64,000 bases of DNA from contig OX352762.1 in NCBI GenBank assembly GCA_947095585.1, forward strand, positions 8,039,969 to 8,103,968, given 5' to 3'. The stretch is from Nephrocerus scutellatus (Eukaryota; Arthropoda; Insecta; Diptera; Pipunculidae). Positions within the stretch are counted from its first letter, which is position 1, and every line of letters starts with the position of its first letter. The position numbers and the translations under genes were made by a program. Positions 55,041 through 64,000 of the stretch are shown piece by piece. The notes under the pieces were generated by a model that was not told the origin of the DNA, searched no databases, and saw only the letters and a program-made list of their open reading frames with translations.

Positions 55041-56815
55041 GATTAAAATCAAGAAATAAAAACAATTAAAATTCAATTTTGTGTAGCCTGGCCAATTCCA
55101 AGTCGGCAATTTACTAAATTTAAGTAAAATAATGTATATACATATTATGAAAAACAAACGTGTAAAAAAAATTCTCAATAAAAATTACTACTACTACTAC
55201 TACGCAGCTTGTTTAAATTATGACAATACGTCAACTGACTGTTGACAGGAGAAGTGTTGCCCTTTCAGACCATTCAGTCATTATACCATATTATACAGAT
55301 GTTAAGAATATAAAGTGAAATAAAAGTCAACTAACTAAGCTAATTGACATGTGTCATGATAAAAGAAACAAACAATTGCAGTTGCCAAGAAATGTTCTGT
55401 ACATATATTTTTTCAAGGTAAAAAGATCATATCCGAGAATTATCGGAGCGTAAAAAGGAACGCTTCGGAGAATGAAAAAAAAACACAGATCTGAATTCTG
55501 ACATATTATCTCTCCTAGTACTTCAACATAAAAAAAAACACAGCCATAATAAATCTTAATTTACCTCATAGTAATTACGAGCTTTTCTTTGGCTGATATA
55601 ACGTCTTTTCGGAAATTGTTTTAATTGGGCTTCAATATAAACTCAATTCCCTTAAAAATTGTGTCAAATTTTAGTTTTGACATCCTCAAATATTTGACAT
55701 AATGGCGCCAGAAGTGCCATTAAAGTGAAGAACTCTACTTGAGAAGTGAAGAAATCCTCTTTTGATTTATGGGATGAACCCATTCTTTTCGGTATCGATG
55801 GCGTCTATTGAACCATATCCGCAGCATAGCCACATAAAATATTAAATTTTTTTCTAAATATTTTTTTACAAAATAATTTATGCACTACACCATTTTGGAC
55901 ATACGTGTTAACAAAAAATCGCGCGTCAAATGCTAGGCAACGCTATAAATCGCAGAAACAATTGTCAAAATTTCTCACGCAAAAAATATTCATACGAATA
56001 GGCCACTAATGTTTATTCTCAATGCCATAAAACATGTGAAAGATCAATGTCACTTGTCAAAATCATATGCTTCTAATCTTCTAACTTAGTGAATAACAGT
56101 GTAGCTGTAAAGCATATTTTTTAGCCAACATATGTTATATTGTTATAAAAAACAGCTAAAAACAATACTTGTAGTATTCTTTTATTTATCAATAGAAAAA
56201 ACGACCGAACAAAGGTTCTCCTCGAATTAGTATACTCTGTGCAACGAACGAGTAAATTTCTTGTTCGATTCATTTTACCGACCGGGCGAACGATGACGAA
56301 CAAACGAACGAACGAACTCACATTAATAGACAGCCAGTTGCAGCAATTAAGCAACAAGAATAAAATCACCGAAGATGATTGCACAGAAATATAACAGAAT
56401 GAACTTTGTTCGTAATAGAAATAAATTTATCATTTCAATAGACTGTGAGCTGTTTTTAATACTAACTCGTGTAGCTCTGCGCGTATTTTATCGCATTGAC
56501 GTCTTTAAAAAGGTTATAAAAACCTTAGTTGACTTTAAACTTGAAACAAAAACATACACACGCCAACACAGAACAAAATAAATCGAAACAGACGCACAGT
56601 GGAAACGAATGCATATCTAGCTGGGTAAAATTGTTTTCAATGAAAAATTCATCATTCTATATATTAGCTAGACACAAATTTTTCAATTTCCAGCCCATAA
56701 TTTTCTAAATTTTTTTTATTAACCACGAAGTTCAAGGATAGATATCTCCATCGTCGCTGATATAACAGTTGTCAATAATTTGGCCGCTATTTCAGAATAG
56801 CTGGGCGACACGTGC
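55041..56815. other. shot intron sequence, no feature seen
   Basis: AT-rich DNA with a (CTA)n tract at about 55183-55203 and a CGAACGAACGAAC tract at 56299-56318. Nothing else was recognised. Confidence 0.5.
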
Positions 56816-56819
56816 AACA

Positions 56820-56905
56820 CTCGAGATCCCAGAAATAATGCATTAAACTGAGCTGTTCACACAATTTCAGCTCTCTAGGTCGCGTGAAAGGTATGAAAAG
56901 GTAAT
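56820..56905. repeat. dispersed ACACGCG/CTCTCTAGGTCG repeat, fourth copy (short)
   Basis: CACAATTTCAGCTCTCTAGG followed by TCGCGTGAAAGGTATG, as in the copies at 9160 and 40770. Confidence 0.6.
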
Positions 56906-57184
56906 AAAACCGAATGACTTTAAAATTTAAAGAGGAGTAGTTTGTTGCTGGCCAAATGTCAAATTACGAATAGTAGCTGCAGCCAATATGGTTGGCTTAT
57001 TCGCTTATTATTGGAAAAAGAAAATCCTTAGTGCCTTTTAAAACTGTTAAGCCCTTGCCTGTCAAATACACAGCACAGCTACTCGTAAAAAAGCCGTGCA
57101 TGTCGTTTGACGTCAGATATTGTTGCGAAGGTGGGATAAACAATTTAAAACCAAATTGAATTAAATTGTTGACAACTGTCACAC

Positions 57185-57352
57185 ATGCTTGTGTCAGCTG
57201 AATCTATCAGCTATAAAGTTAATCGCATTCTTGCTTCTAATGCAACATCTGTTCTTCAACCAATGGACCAGGCTTGTATAAGAGCAACTTTTTATAAAAC
57301 CTTGGTCTATTGGTTGAAGGACAGGTTTTATAAGAAGTCTAAAAATCAAGTT
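57185..57352 (+). mobile_element. pogo/Tigger-like (DDE_1) transposase fragment
   Basis: The plus strand reads ILASNATSVLQPMDQACIRA and TFYKTLVYWLKDRFYKKS. The LPPNATS-LQPMDQG-I--FK-YY pattern is characteristic of pogo/jerky-type transposases and domesticated relatives. It is cut off at about 57352, where a SINE begins. A domesticated host gene is unlikely in so short a piece. Confidence 0.75.
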
Positions 57353-57354
57353 TG

Positions 57355-57504
57355 TGGGCGCCGTGGCTCAGCGGAAAAGCTCATGGCTACTAAGCAGGCG
57401 TTCATGGTTCGAATCCCAGTAAAACCAAAAGTATTTTTCACGGTAACTTGTCACAGAAGGCTTCTCAATTCGCCCTTCGGATCCGGACTTAAATTGTAGG
57501 TCAC
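57355..57504 (+). mobile_element. tRNA-derived SINE, copy 3
   Basis: Begins GGGCGCCGTGGCTCAGCGG. The Pol III A-box is TGGCTCAGCGG (57364-57374), the B-box is GGTTCGAATCC (57406-57416), the body is AAAAGTATTTTTCACGG, and the tail is TTAAATTGTAGGTC. This is the best preserved of three copies. The promoter boxes are intact and spaced as in tRNA genes, but the anticodon and acceptor stems do not close, so it is not a tRNA gene. Confidence 0.88.
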
Positions 57505-57519
57505 TTCCATTTGTGTCCA

Positions 57520-58190
57520 AAAATATACATGAACAACAAAAAAAAAATTCATTTGGAAGTGACAACCCAGGGCCGAGGGCCGAGGGGCTCCCATATAAAT
57601 TTTTTAAATACTCAATTTTATTTAAATTTTTTAATTTTTATTGTTTTTTTTTTACTTTTACATAGTAAAAGAATGTATAGTTATCATGAAAATTTTCGAC
57701 CGCTGGATTTTTGCAGATTTACCCATTTCCGTCTATCCTCCTGAGTCAGAAAAAGCGAAAAAAAACTCTGTCTGTCCGTCTGTTTCCACTCTACAGCCCA
57801 GACTTATGGCGATGAAAATTTATATTTAAGCTTTTTACATAAATTGGGAGGTCCCAGTTGATTTTGGCGGAAATCTGACTACCGGAAGTGACACTTTACA
57901 TTTTTTTTGTGTTTTGCAAATAACTCAAAAAGTATAGCACTTATAAGAAATATGTTACGTTAGAAAGAAAGGCCAATAAACCTACTTTAAAAATTTATTT
58001 TTGTAAATTTAATTGTTAATGATTTGTAATGAATTAAATTAATTAAAAAAAAAAAATAAAAAAATAAAAATTAAAAAAAAAAATTAAAAAAAAAATCCGT
58101 AAAAGAAAGTCGTGTTGTGGCCACACCTCCAATTTTTTATTTTCCACAAATATATTTTTGTTTATTGAAAACATTTTTAAAGAAGAAATG
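57520..58190. repeat. dispersed repeat region (two families)
   Basis: 57575-57605 and 57770-57835 hold CCCATATAAATTTTTTAA and CTGTCTGTCCGTCTGTTTC. 57835-57900 matches 5520-5600 in reverse. 58098-58185 (CCGTAAAAGAAAGTCGTGTT, GGCCACACCTCCA) matches 4242-4310. The stretch 58010-58097 is nearly pure A/T. Confidence 0.7.
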
Positions 58191-58791
58191 TAAGTTTTTT
58201 TGAAACTTAACTATAGCCAGTGTTAAAAAACATTTTTATCCCACTGTGCGGCGATATCTATTCTATATAAGGGTTAAAGTTGTTATCAAAACGAAGAGAT
58301 TTCTTGCGCCGTCGTGCACTGTGTGACATCATTACACGCAACAACAACAAAAAACCAAAAACAAAGGGAAACGTTTGATATGACATCAAAAAAAAAATAA
58401 AAAAATCGAACCAAAAAAATAACACGCAAAACAACAAGTGAAGGTCGAATGGGCCGAAACAATGTTTTTCTTTACATAACATTTATGGGTCGGCCCTGTT
58501 TTAGTAGTAGGTCGGTCGGTCGGCCTGTCGGTCGGCCGGTTGATCGGTCGGTCGTCGTTGTTTTTTGGTTGGTGTTTGTTGTGGCTGGTTTTGGGTTTGA
58601 ATTTTTTCTTTTTTGCAACTTGTTGCTGCTTCTCGCGTGTGTGAGAATCATACGAGACGAAGTCTCAAGCTTTAGGCATTCCAAGCATTATTTCACTGCA
58701 TTAGTTTGGCTTATGATTCACAAAAAAGGCCACACACAAACACACACTAATTTTTGTTGTTTTTTTTGCGTTTCAATTTTTTCCAACTTAC
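58191..58791. other. shot intron 1 start, GGTC tetranucleotide tract
   Basis: Just inside the first intron. 58508-58555 is built of GGTCGGTCGGTCGGCC units. The complementary CGACCGACCGAC tract lies at 37818-37848, just upstream of the other shot first exon. No coding was seen. Confidence 0.6.
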
Positions 58792-59143
58792 ATACAATGT
58801 CCCAGTTTTCTATAAAATAATCCCAAATGGTCATGGTACCTTTAAATTGAGTCAATGCATCCTCGTATCCACCTTGAGGATGATGAATCATTGTGGTTGC
58901 TGATTGCTTGGCTTTCTTAGCAGCCGGGCTTGTTTCCGCCGCCGACGTCGCGTAATGCTGATGGTCAGTTGCGTCATTGGGTGACACTGAGATTCTTGGT
59001 GGTGGCGGATATTGATGATGATAATGATGACGGCCGCCGCCGCCGCCACCACCACCACCACCACCTTTGGATGGTGTCGTTTCGTATAGGGCCTCGCGCG
59101 GATCAAACCCCAAACGATCTTTGTAATACGATTGTGTTGTCAT
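58792..59143 (-). CDS. shot: shot first coding exon, long (CH1-CH2) isoform
   Basis: Encodes residues 1-117 of the long isoform. The ATG at 59141-59143 lies in CAAAATG, a good insect start context, and no ATG precedes it in frame. The protein opens MTTQSYYKDRLGFDP, which I recognise as the Shot N-terminal style. It runs through an 11-Gly tract (residues 27-37), a His/Tyr/Pro-rich patch and an acidic-aromatic end (IWDYFIENWDIV). The stretch is low-complexity and probably disordered ahead of the actin-binding domain. The donor is GTAAGT at 58786-58791. One base (T) of a split codon is carried to the next exon, where TAT (Tyr) forms and the frame enters ERDAIQKK. A small exon between this one and 53338 cannot be excluded. 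Confidence 0.85.
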
Positions 59144-59294
59144 TTTGTCGAGGGGTGGTGGTGGGGAGAGTTGCTGGTCTGGTTTGCTACTACACTCACA
59201 CACAAGAATTCCTTTTTTTTACAATATATTTTTTTTTATTTTAAATAAAGATAATGGCACACACTAGTTGTTGTAGTAAAGGCACAACGACATG

Positions 59295-59303
59295 TTTTTT
59301 ATA
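59295..59303 (-). promoter_or_regulatory. shot: candidate TATA element upstream of the long-isoform first exon
   Basis: Read on the minus strand, GGTATAAAAAACATG lies about 155 bp upstream of the ATG at 59143. If used, initiation would fall near 59265-59275. It is a plain TATAAAA match in AT-rich DNA with no clear initiator, so it may be chance. Confidence 0.2.
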
Positions 59304-59990
59304 CCCGTCTGAATAAATGTCCTTTACAAGGTACTCACTCACTCCTACAGGAATATTGCACTTTTTTGTTGTTATTATTTTTGTTTTTGTTTAATTAATT
59401 CTCCATCTAAAAATATTTAGATATTATAAGATAAGTAAGAGGTTTTCTTGTTACTTTAAAAAAAAAGTCTCTAAATCGGTATTTCAGCTGCTCGCTCGAT
59501 GCGCGTGACGACGACGATGACGAGAATAAAATGTACAATAAATTCCCCCCCGTCAGCCGTCACCATTTTGTTTATTCATTTCCGCAATGGAAAGTCAAAA
59601 ATCTTATGAACGATGACAACGAAGGCGACCAAAAACAGCGACGACGAAGAGGACTAAAATGTTGGTCCAATTGGCCAACTGCCATCTCAGACTGAGAATG
59701 TGCCAAAACACTCTAGGCGGCACATTCGCCCAAGTTCAGTGATATTAGCATAATATTTCGCAAATCTATCAAGAGAGAGAGATCAGTGATCCTAGTGAAA
59801 TTAGTTTGCCAAATGAGCGAACATTTGAGAGATGAGTGTTTGTTAGTTCAGTGATCTTTCCAAGTGATCGTGCGTGAACTTTTTTTTTAATTTTAATGAG
59901 TGATCAACGTGTTGGATCATCTCACCAATCGCGGTTTTTGCGCAAAATTCGCGTGAACTTTTCTGGAAAGATCAGGTTAGTGTGATCTTG
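59304..59990. other. upstream region of shot long-isoform exon, GATC-rich
   Basis: From about 59755 the motif AGTGATC(A/G) recurs with CGTGCGTGAACTTTT blocks at 59870-59890 and 59945-59960. Related blocks lie at 61480-61515 and 61725-61755. No gene was seen. Confidence 0.5.
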
Positions 59991-59992
59991 TG

Positions 59993-60302
59993 TGATCAGT
60001 GATCAGCAAGTAGAATACAATCGTTAAAAATTGTTGCCTTCGTCCAGTGATCATCGAGTAGAATGCAATCATCAAAAATGGTTGCTTTCCTCCAGTGATC
60101 AGCGAGTAGAATACAATCGTTAAAAATTGTTGCCTTCGTCCTGTGATCAGCGAGTAGAATGCAATCGTAAAAATTTTTACTTTCCTCCGTGATCAGCGAG
60201 TAGAATGCAATCATCAAAAATGGTTGCTTTTCTCCAGTGATCAGCGAGTAGAATGCAATCGTAAAAAATTATTACTTTCTTCCTGTGATCAGCGAGTAGA
60301 AG
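59993..60302. repeat. 48-bp minisatellite with TGATCA, about six copies
   Basis: The unit is GTGATCAGCGAGTAGAATGC, then AATCGTAAAAATTGTTG, then CCTTCCTCCA, with 47-49 bp spacing and substitutions between copies (some read ATGGTTGCTTT). The period is a multiple of three, so the minus strand is open with repeated DDCILLADH. Confidence 0.93.
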
Positions 60303-60818
60303 AGTAGACCGCCAGAGTCGGACACATGCAAAAATAATGAATAAGAGTCTCTTATCGAAAAACGAACCCAGGTTATCGGCGAGCGTCACCTGAGCAAGCA
60401 CGTTACAATATCCAAGCAATTTCGCAAAAGGTTTTATAAGGGATTCTCAATTTGGCTGCGTTGATGCCCACCGGCCAATGGCCCGTGATTATGACAACCA
60501 CTCGATTGATTGCTTTTTATAACAGGAAGGCCACATCGGTCTCGACGTGGTGCAATTTGTCAAGCCATTCCACCTCTTGTGCTTTATTGTGCTAAGGAAG
60601 GTGAGAAAACGTTCGCTGACGGAGAAGCTCAAAGGACAGACTCTCTTAGTTTAGTCCATGCTCAGTGTGACTTAACTTAAGAACTGAAGCCTTTTAATCG
60701 TTTGAAGTGCGGAAACTTCTTCGATTGGGCTCTGTAAAAGTTATTAGTTGTTTAAAGAATAACTGGAGTACTCGTTAGTGATCGATCGTGAAAAACGTTT
60801 CAAGTACATACTAAAAAG
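60303..60818. other. upstream shot region, unassigned
   Basis: Medium-GC sequence with no recognised motif. It may be a worn transposon, but I could not identify it. Confidence 0.35.
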
Positions 60819-60820
60819 TA

Positions 60821-61387
60821 AGGGGTGCGGCATCTTTTGGTTCGTTTTTGAACTTGCGGTTATTTCGCTGGTCATAACTCAAACGTCATCTGTCAAGTGA
60901 CAGAAAATCAGTATGTATTGTATTCCCGGTGATCGAAATGAGTCGATATACGACGCTTGATCAACGTTGGGAAACATTGAAAACTTATTTCCAAAGTATA
61001 GTGAGTCAGTTGCCGAAAGTTGCCCAAATTTGCGTACCAAGCTCATTTGAACCTCGGCGATTATGTGGAACAGGCAAAATTGGCGTATTTTCAACACAGA
61101 AAATCCACACGTGACAATTGAGAAGCCAATACCCTCAAAACGGGTGACTTTTGGTGTGGAATATGGTCCAAGGCGTCATAGGGGCATTTTACTTCGAAAA
61201 TGAGCAAGGAGCTGTACTAACAGTCAATGGTGCCATGTAAACTGACGTTTTATTACCTACGATTGAAGAGGAAGTCTCGACCGATATTTGGTTTCAACAG
61301 CATCAATCTTTTATCCCATATCTTCGAAAATCACAATCGTAAAAGTTGACGCACCCTATAGAAGCTCGTAAAAATTGCCGCACCCTC
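60821..61387 (+). mobile_element. internally deleted mariner-superfamily element with TIRs
   Basis: Ends are AGGGGTGCGGCATCTTTT at 60821 and, inverted, GAGGGTGCGGCAATTTTT at 61387, both next to TA (60819-60820 and 61388-61389). A second, partial right-end copy lies at about 61348-61360. Transposase scraps on plus: YTTLDQRWETLKTYFQ (about 60943-60993) and VIGAFYFENEQGAVLTVNGA (about 61170-61230), then IWFQQHQS in place of WFQQDGAT. At 567 bp it is less than half the usual size. Confidence 0.85.
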
Positions 61388-61760
61388 TAGATACTCGCTG
61401 AATGTGAATGATCCTACAGCTAACAGACCTCCCAGTAATTGCAAATGCGAAATTCTATTAACATTTTGTTCGATAGATCAGTTTAATGATCGTGCGTCAA
61501 CATTTTTGTTCTCAAACTGTGTGGTCTGGGAGTGTAATTAGATCGTTCAAGATTTTAGCTGAATTCATTAAAAATTTGTTTAAATATCAGTTAGAGTGAT
61601 GATCGGACCGTTATCGATCGTGGAAATCTTTTCAATTACTGTGCTCGCTGAGTGTGAAGGATAAATGAAATGAAATCCTAAAGATACAGCGATACCAAAT
61701 AATTCTTTGCGTTTGCTATCGAAAGATCACTTAAGTGTGATCGTGTGTAAACATTTCTTT
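61388..61760. repeat. degenerate direct repeat of about 240 bp with GATCGTG(C/T)GT motif
   Basis: 61388-61520 (GCTGAATGTGAATGATCC ... CGATAGATCAGTTTAATGAT) and 61649-61760 (GCTGAGTGTGAAGGATAA ... CGAAAGATCACTTAAGTGTG) line up, each ending GATCGTGCGTCAACA or GATCGTGTGTAAACA. Confidence 0.6.
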
Positions 61761-61761
61761 T

Positions 61762-61905
61762 CACACGCCCATAGACGAAAGTGACTGTTTCGTACGCTAT
61801 AAACTAGCCTCGAAAGTAGCCCATAACAACACTAGTTATGTTATGATATAAACGTCTTTTGTTATTTACTACAATCTCAGCGAACACATTGCGCATGAGC
61901 AAGAA
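61762..61905. repeat. dispersed repeat related to the foldback element at 40861
   Basis: CACGCCCATAGACGAAAGTG, CGTACGCTATAAACTAGCC and CAATCTCAGCGAACACATTG match 40865-41005 in order. Only the left-arm side is present. Confidence 0.75.
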
Positions 61906-62029
61906 TTCTCTTTTGTTTGTCGTTTGTGATTTCTGCTTCTCTCTCGATTTAGCAGAAAAACCGGTTTGGACGACCAAACTTGCCGCATTTGGAGCTATAT
62001 AAATTCTCAAATAATTGAAGAGAGCCCAC

Positions 62030-62115
62030 AAAAAGTCGCTGTGTGGTGCGCATTATGAGCTGGAGGCGTCATAGGACCGTATTTTTTCGAAAACGGTCAA
62101 GGTGTTACAGTTGGC
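62030..62115 (+). mobile_element. mariner-like transposase scrap
   Basis: The plus strand reads KVAVWCAL-AGGVIGPYFFE then NGQGVTV, the block between the first two catalytic residues of mariner-type transposases (VWCG-W-GGIIGP-FFE---G-TV). No ends were found. Confidence 0.65.
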
Positions 62116-62184
62116 GCAGGGACATAAGTCCCAATATTTACTTTTGGGACTTATGAACCACTTAAATGGGACATAGGCCTTGGA

Positions 62185-62700
62185 TGCCAATGGTCTGTTG
62201 CGCCGAATATTGTTATTATTATGATAGCATAGCCAGAGTAGAACTTTATGAAGCAATGAGAATTCGGCATCACAAATAAACTGACACCACTTTGTAGGTT
62301 GACATGACCAATGTTATACGCCAACTAAAAATATCCGGGTCACTATCAAGCCCATTCAACATCTATAACGGGCTTCGACAAGGGTATGGACTAGCATGCG
62401 TCCACTTAAACCTGGTGTTGGAGAAAGTGATCCGAGACTCTCACGTAACGGTGAGAGGAACAATCCTCTAAGTCCATTCAGATACTGGCTTACGCAGACG
62501 ACATCGTTGGTAGAAACCATTGGGACGGAATAGGAAGCTCTCATCCAGATCGAGCAGGCGGCAGGAAATCTGAGGCTGTACACAAATGAGAGCAAAACAA
62601 AGTACAGGATGGGCACGTCTGCGAGCAGAAGATCCAACATTAGTCCCTCAATTCAAATAGTGGAGCGCGTAATTGAAGTAGTAACAATATTCGGTAGGAC
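62185..62700 (+). mobile_element. LINE reverse-transcriptase fragment, RTE-like
   Basis: The plus strand shows DSIARVELYEAM (about 62223-62260), NIYNGLRQGYGLACVHLNLV (about 62357-62420), EKVIRDSHVTVRGT and LAYADDIV (about 62490-62512), all RT boxes. It has stops and a frameshift before YADD. The same family contributes the box A piece at 54410-54530. Confidence 0.8.
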
Positions 62701-62764
62701 ACTTAGCTCGCCATGAGCATTGCATGGATTGAGGATTATTTATGGAACTGTAAAATAAAAATTG

Positions 62765-62970
62765 TATTCTTCAGCTTCACATGGGATCAATGTTGGCGTG
62801 CCACAAGGGCCACCCTTGTCGCCTACGCTCTTCGTTTAAATAATCAATGACCTTCTACAACCTGTGATATCCATTCATTTGCTGATGATACAACGCTGGA
62901 TGGTTTTAAAAATCCAGTAACATAACGTCCACTGTGACAAGGAGCAACATCGCAGTGATCGAAAGTCCAC
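62765..62970 (+). mobile_element. LINE reverse-transcriptase fragment
   Basis: The plus strand reads SSHGINVGVPQGPPLSPTLF and then INDLLQPVISIHSFADDTTL (about 62775-62900), RT boxes B and C with an intact FADD and one in-frame stop (FV-stop-IIND). It is a different LINE family from the neighbour at 62185. Confidence 0.8.
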
Positions 62971-64000
62971 TTATCCAGCGTTAAATGTTAAACCTTTCGG
63001 TAACAATCAATTTCGATAGAATTTATTGAAAATTTGCCCTTAAGATCAGAGTTAAGTGGGGGTTCAGTTTGATTTTGAAATAAGCATTTAACTGAAAAGC
63101 ACTGATCACATTGGGACAAAAAAATAGCGCTCGTTATAATACTGGTCTGTACCATCTGTCAGTCAGTCACTTAATTTTCCAAATTACACAAATCACAAAA
63201 TCACACAAATCAAATCACAGACAATTGAATGGGAAATCTTGAGAAAGAAGCAAACATTTTTCTTAAGTGATCAACAATTCGTGTGTTTGTGTGTGTGTGT
63301 GTTCCAATCTCGACAATTGGTGTGGTTAAGGCAGGCAGGCACGGCACACAACTGCAACTCCGGCTGGGGCGCACGCACTCCACTCAATTGAGTCAATTGG
63401 TGGACAAAATAAAAAGGAACATATTTTTCAATCAAATCGAATGGAAGGCATCATTTATGAAAGACTTTACCTCCTCCTCTTTCCATTTTTCATTAATTCG
63501 ATTAACTTTAATTTGAATTTATTTCGATTTTAAATAAATAATGACAGGATGCTGCTGCTTTGGCAATGGTAGTCGCTAACAACCACACAACTGCAGCAAC
63601 ATTCATGGGGCACAAGACCAATAATGGCAGTTAGTTAGCTAGTTCTTGTTGTGATGGTATTGTTGTGTTGTGAAGTGTGCAAAAAAAAATGGGCACACGA
63701 AAATAAAGCAACTCGGCTTGGTTTGTGTGTGGTTCACTTCCCAGGCTGCTTTTCTAATTTTCCCTACACAACAAACAGCAATGGCAGCACGGGTAAAACA
63801 ACAATGTCAGACGGTTGGAACGTCAGACGACAGCATGCAACAAACAGGTAGAGGTAGAAAGAAATGCCATCTTATATCGCCCAAATAAAGTCACCACCGC
63901 CGCAGCGCCACAAGTCACCATTGCCTGCCTAACCACCATTCCACACATTCTCAAGCGGCGGCAAAGAGCGAGAAAGACATTTTTGGTTTTATTATGAACA
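62971..64000. other. upstream DNA, no gene seen
   Basis: A (GT)n tract at about 63281-63301 and CAG/CAA-rich DNA at 63580-63950. The open frames near 63651-63888 have no recognised domain. A 5' UTR exon of shot could lie here but shows no sequence signal I can use. Confidence 0.4.

Larger units (their letters stand above)
2387..59143 (-). other. shot: short stop (shot) spectraplakin gene body, 5' portion, continues beyond left edge
   Basis: Thirteen minus-strand coding exons spread over 57 kb share one architecture: an alternative N-terminus, CH1, CH2, a plakin domain with an internal SH3, then a linker. Spectraplakins are cytoplasmic linkers that bind F-actin through CH1-CH2 and microtubules through C-terminal EF-GAR domains, which are not in this window. 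In flies Shot is needed for axon growth, muscle-tendon attachment and cytoskeletal organisation. Every exon border I could place is GT-AG, and the phases join without a stop. The long isoform encodes about 1,452 residues here. The last exon (2387-2514) ends with two bases of an unfinished codon, so further exons lie to the left. The assignment rests on recalled family sequence, not on a database search. Confidence 0.93.

Noticed and set aside
57357..57430. Possible tRNA gene with A and B boxes
   Set aside because: The stems do not close and the body repeats at 14566 and 35945 with a non-tRNA tail, so it is a SINE.
59141..59203. An upstream start for the long isoform at about 59203
   Set aside because: The codon there is GTG, not ATG. 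The first in-frame ATG is at 59143, in a good context.
59996..60300. CRISPR-like look of the 48-bp repeats
   Set aside because: The units are contiguous with no unique spacers, and the DNA is from an animal genome. It is a minisatellite.
63651..63888. Overlapping frames near 63.7 kb as a shot upstream coding exon
   Set aside because: Low-complexity sequence, no recognisable Shot N-terminus, and no donor that fits the next exon.
1..64000. An operon, phage, toxin or other microbial system
   Set aside because: The intron-exon structure, the LINE/SINE content and the single large cytoskeletal gene show an animal nuclear locus. No bacterial-type gene cluster is present.

Overview
The window is 64 kb of AT-rich, intron- and transposon-dominated animal DNA, most likely from a higher (brachyceran or schizophoran) fly. 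It carries one recognisable host gene, on the minus strand: short stop (shot), the fly spectraplakin and counterpart of vertebrate MACF1 and dystonin. I name it from its amino-acid sequence alone: a tandem calponin-homology actin-binding domain, then a plakin domain with an embedded SH3, read through a chain of exons with matching splice phases. I cannot determine the species. The exons are fly-like in sequence, and the surrounding Jockey-like and R1-like LINEs and mariners are typical of Diptera.

Gene layout, read right to left. A first coding exon (58792-59143) starts at an ATG in a CAAAATG context. Three short exons build CH1: 53277-53338, 49309-49398 and 47622-47792. A separate first exon (36822-37532) encodes a Ser/Thr-rich head of 237 residues and splices in phase 0 straight to CH2, predicting a second isoform class with CH2 but no CH1. 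Shared exons follow: CH2 (34442-34721); the plakin domain with its SH3 (33451-34364, 31757-32125, 30614-31532, 27682-28312, 27422-27557); and a linker (22001-22084, 21289-21510, 2387-2514). The last exon ends in mid-codon, so the gene continues past the left edge of the window. About 1,450 residues of the long isoform are encoded here. Every splice junction I worked out is GT-AG and in frame, so this part of shot looks intact.

Between the exons lie mostly dead mobile elements and tandem repeats. The 18.8-kb intron 2515-21288 is the most crowded. It holds R1-like, Jockey-like and other LINE fragments, a tRNA-derived SINE, a 122-bp satellite array, a 102-bp array whose period keeps an open frame, and a 22-bp minisatellite close to a splice donor. 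The intron 22085-27421 has a mariner with a LINE 3' end nested in it, the LINE being flanked by an 11-bp target-site duplication. The intron 32126-33450 is filled by a 15-bp minisatellite. The intron 34722-36821 is a CCTATAATCAT minisatellite split by a LINE and a SINE. The region right of the first exon (59.2-64 kb) has a 48-bp GATC-rich minisatellite, an internally deleted mariner with terminal inverted repeats, and LINE scraps.

I saw no second host protein-coding gene, no true tRNA or rRNA gene and no CRISPR array. I also found no convincing undescribed system. The points that most deserve a second look are a Val-to-Gly change at a near-invariant CH1 position, the CH2-only alternative start, and several tandem repeats that appear to have grown from dispersed elements or that carry CRE-like sites near shot exons.
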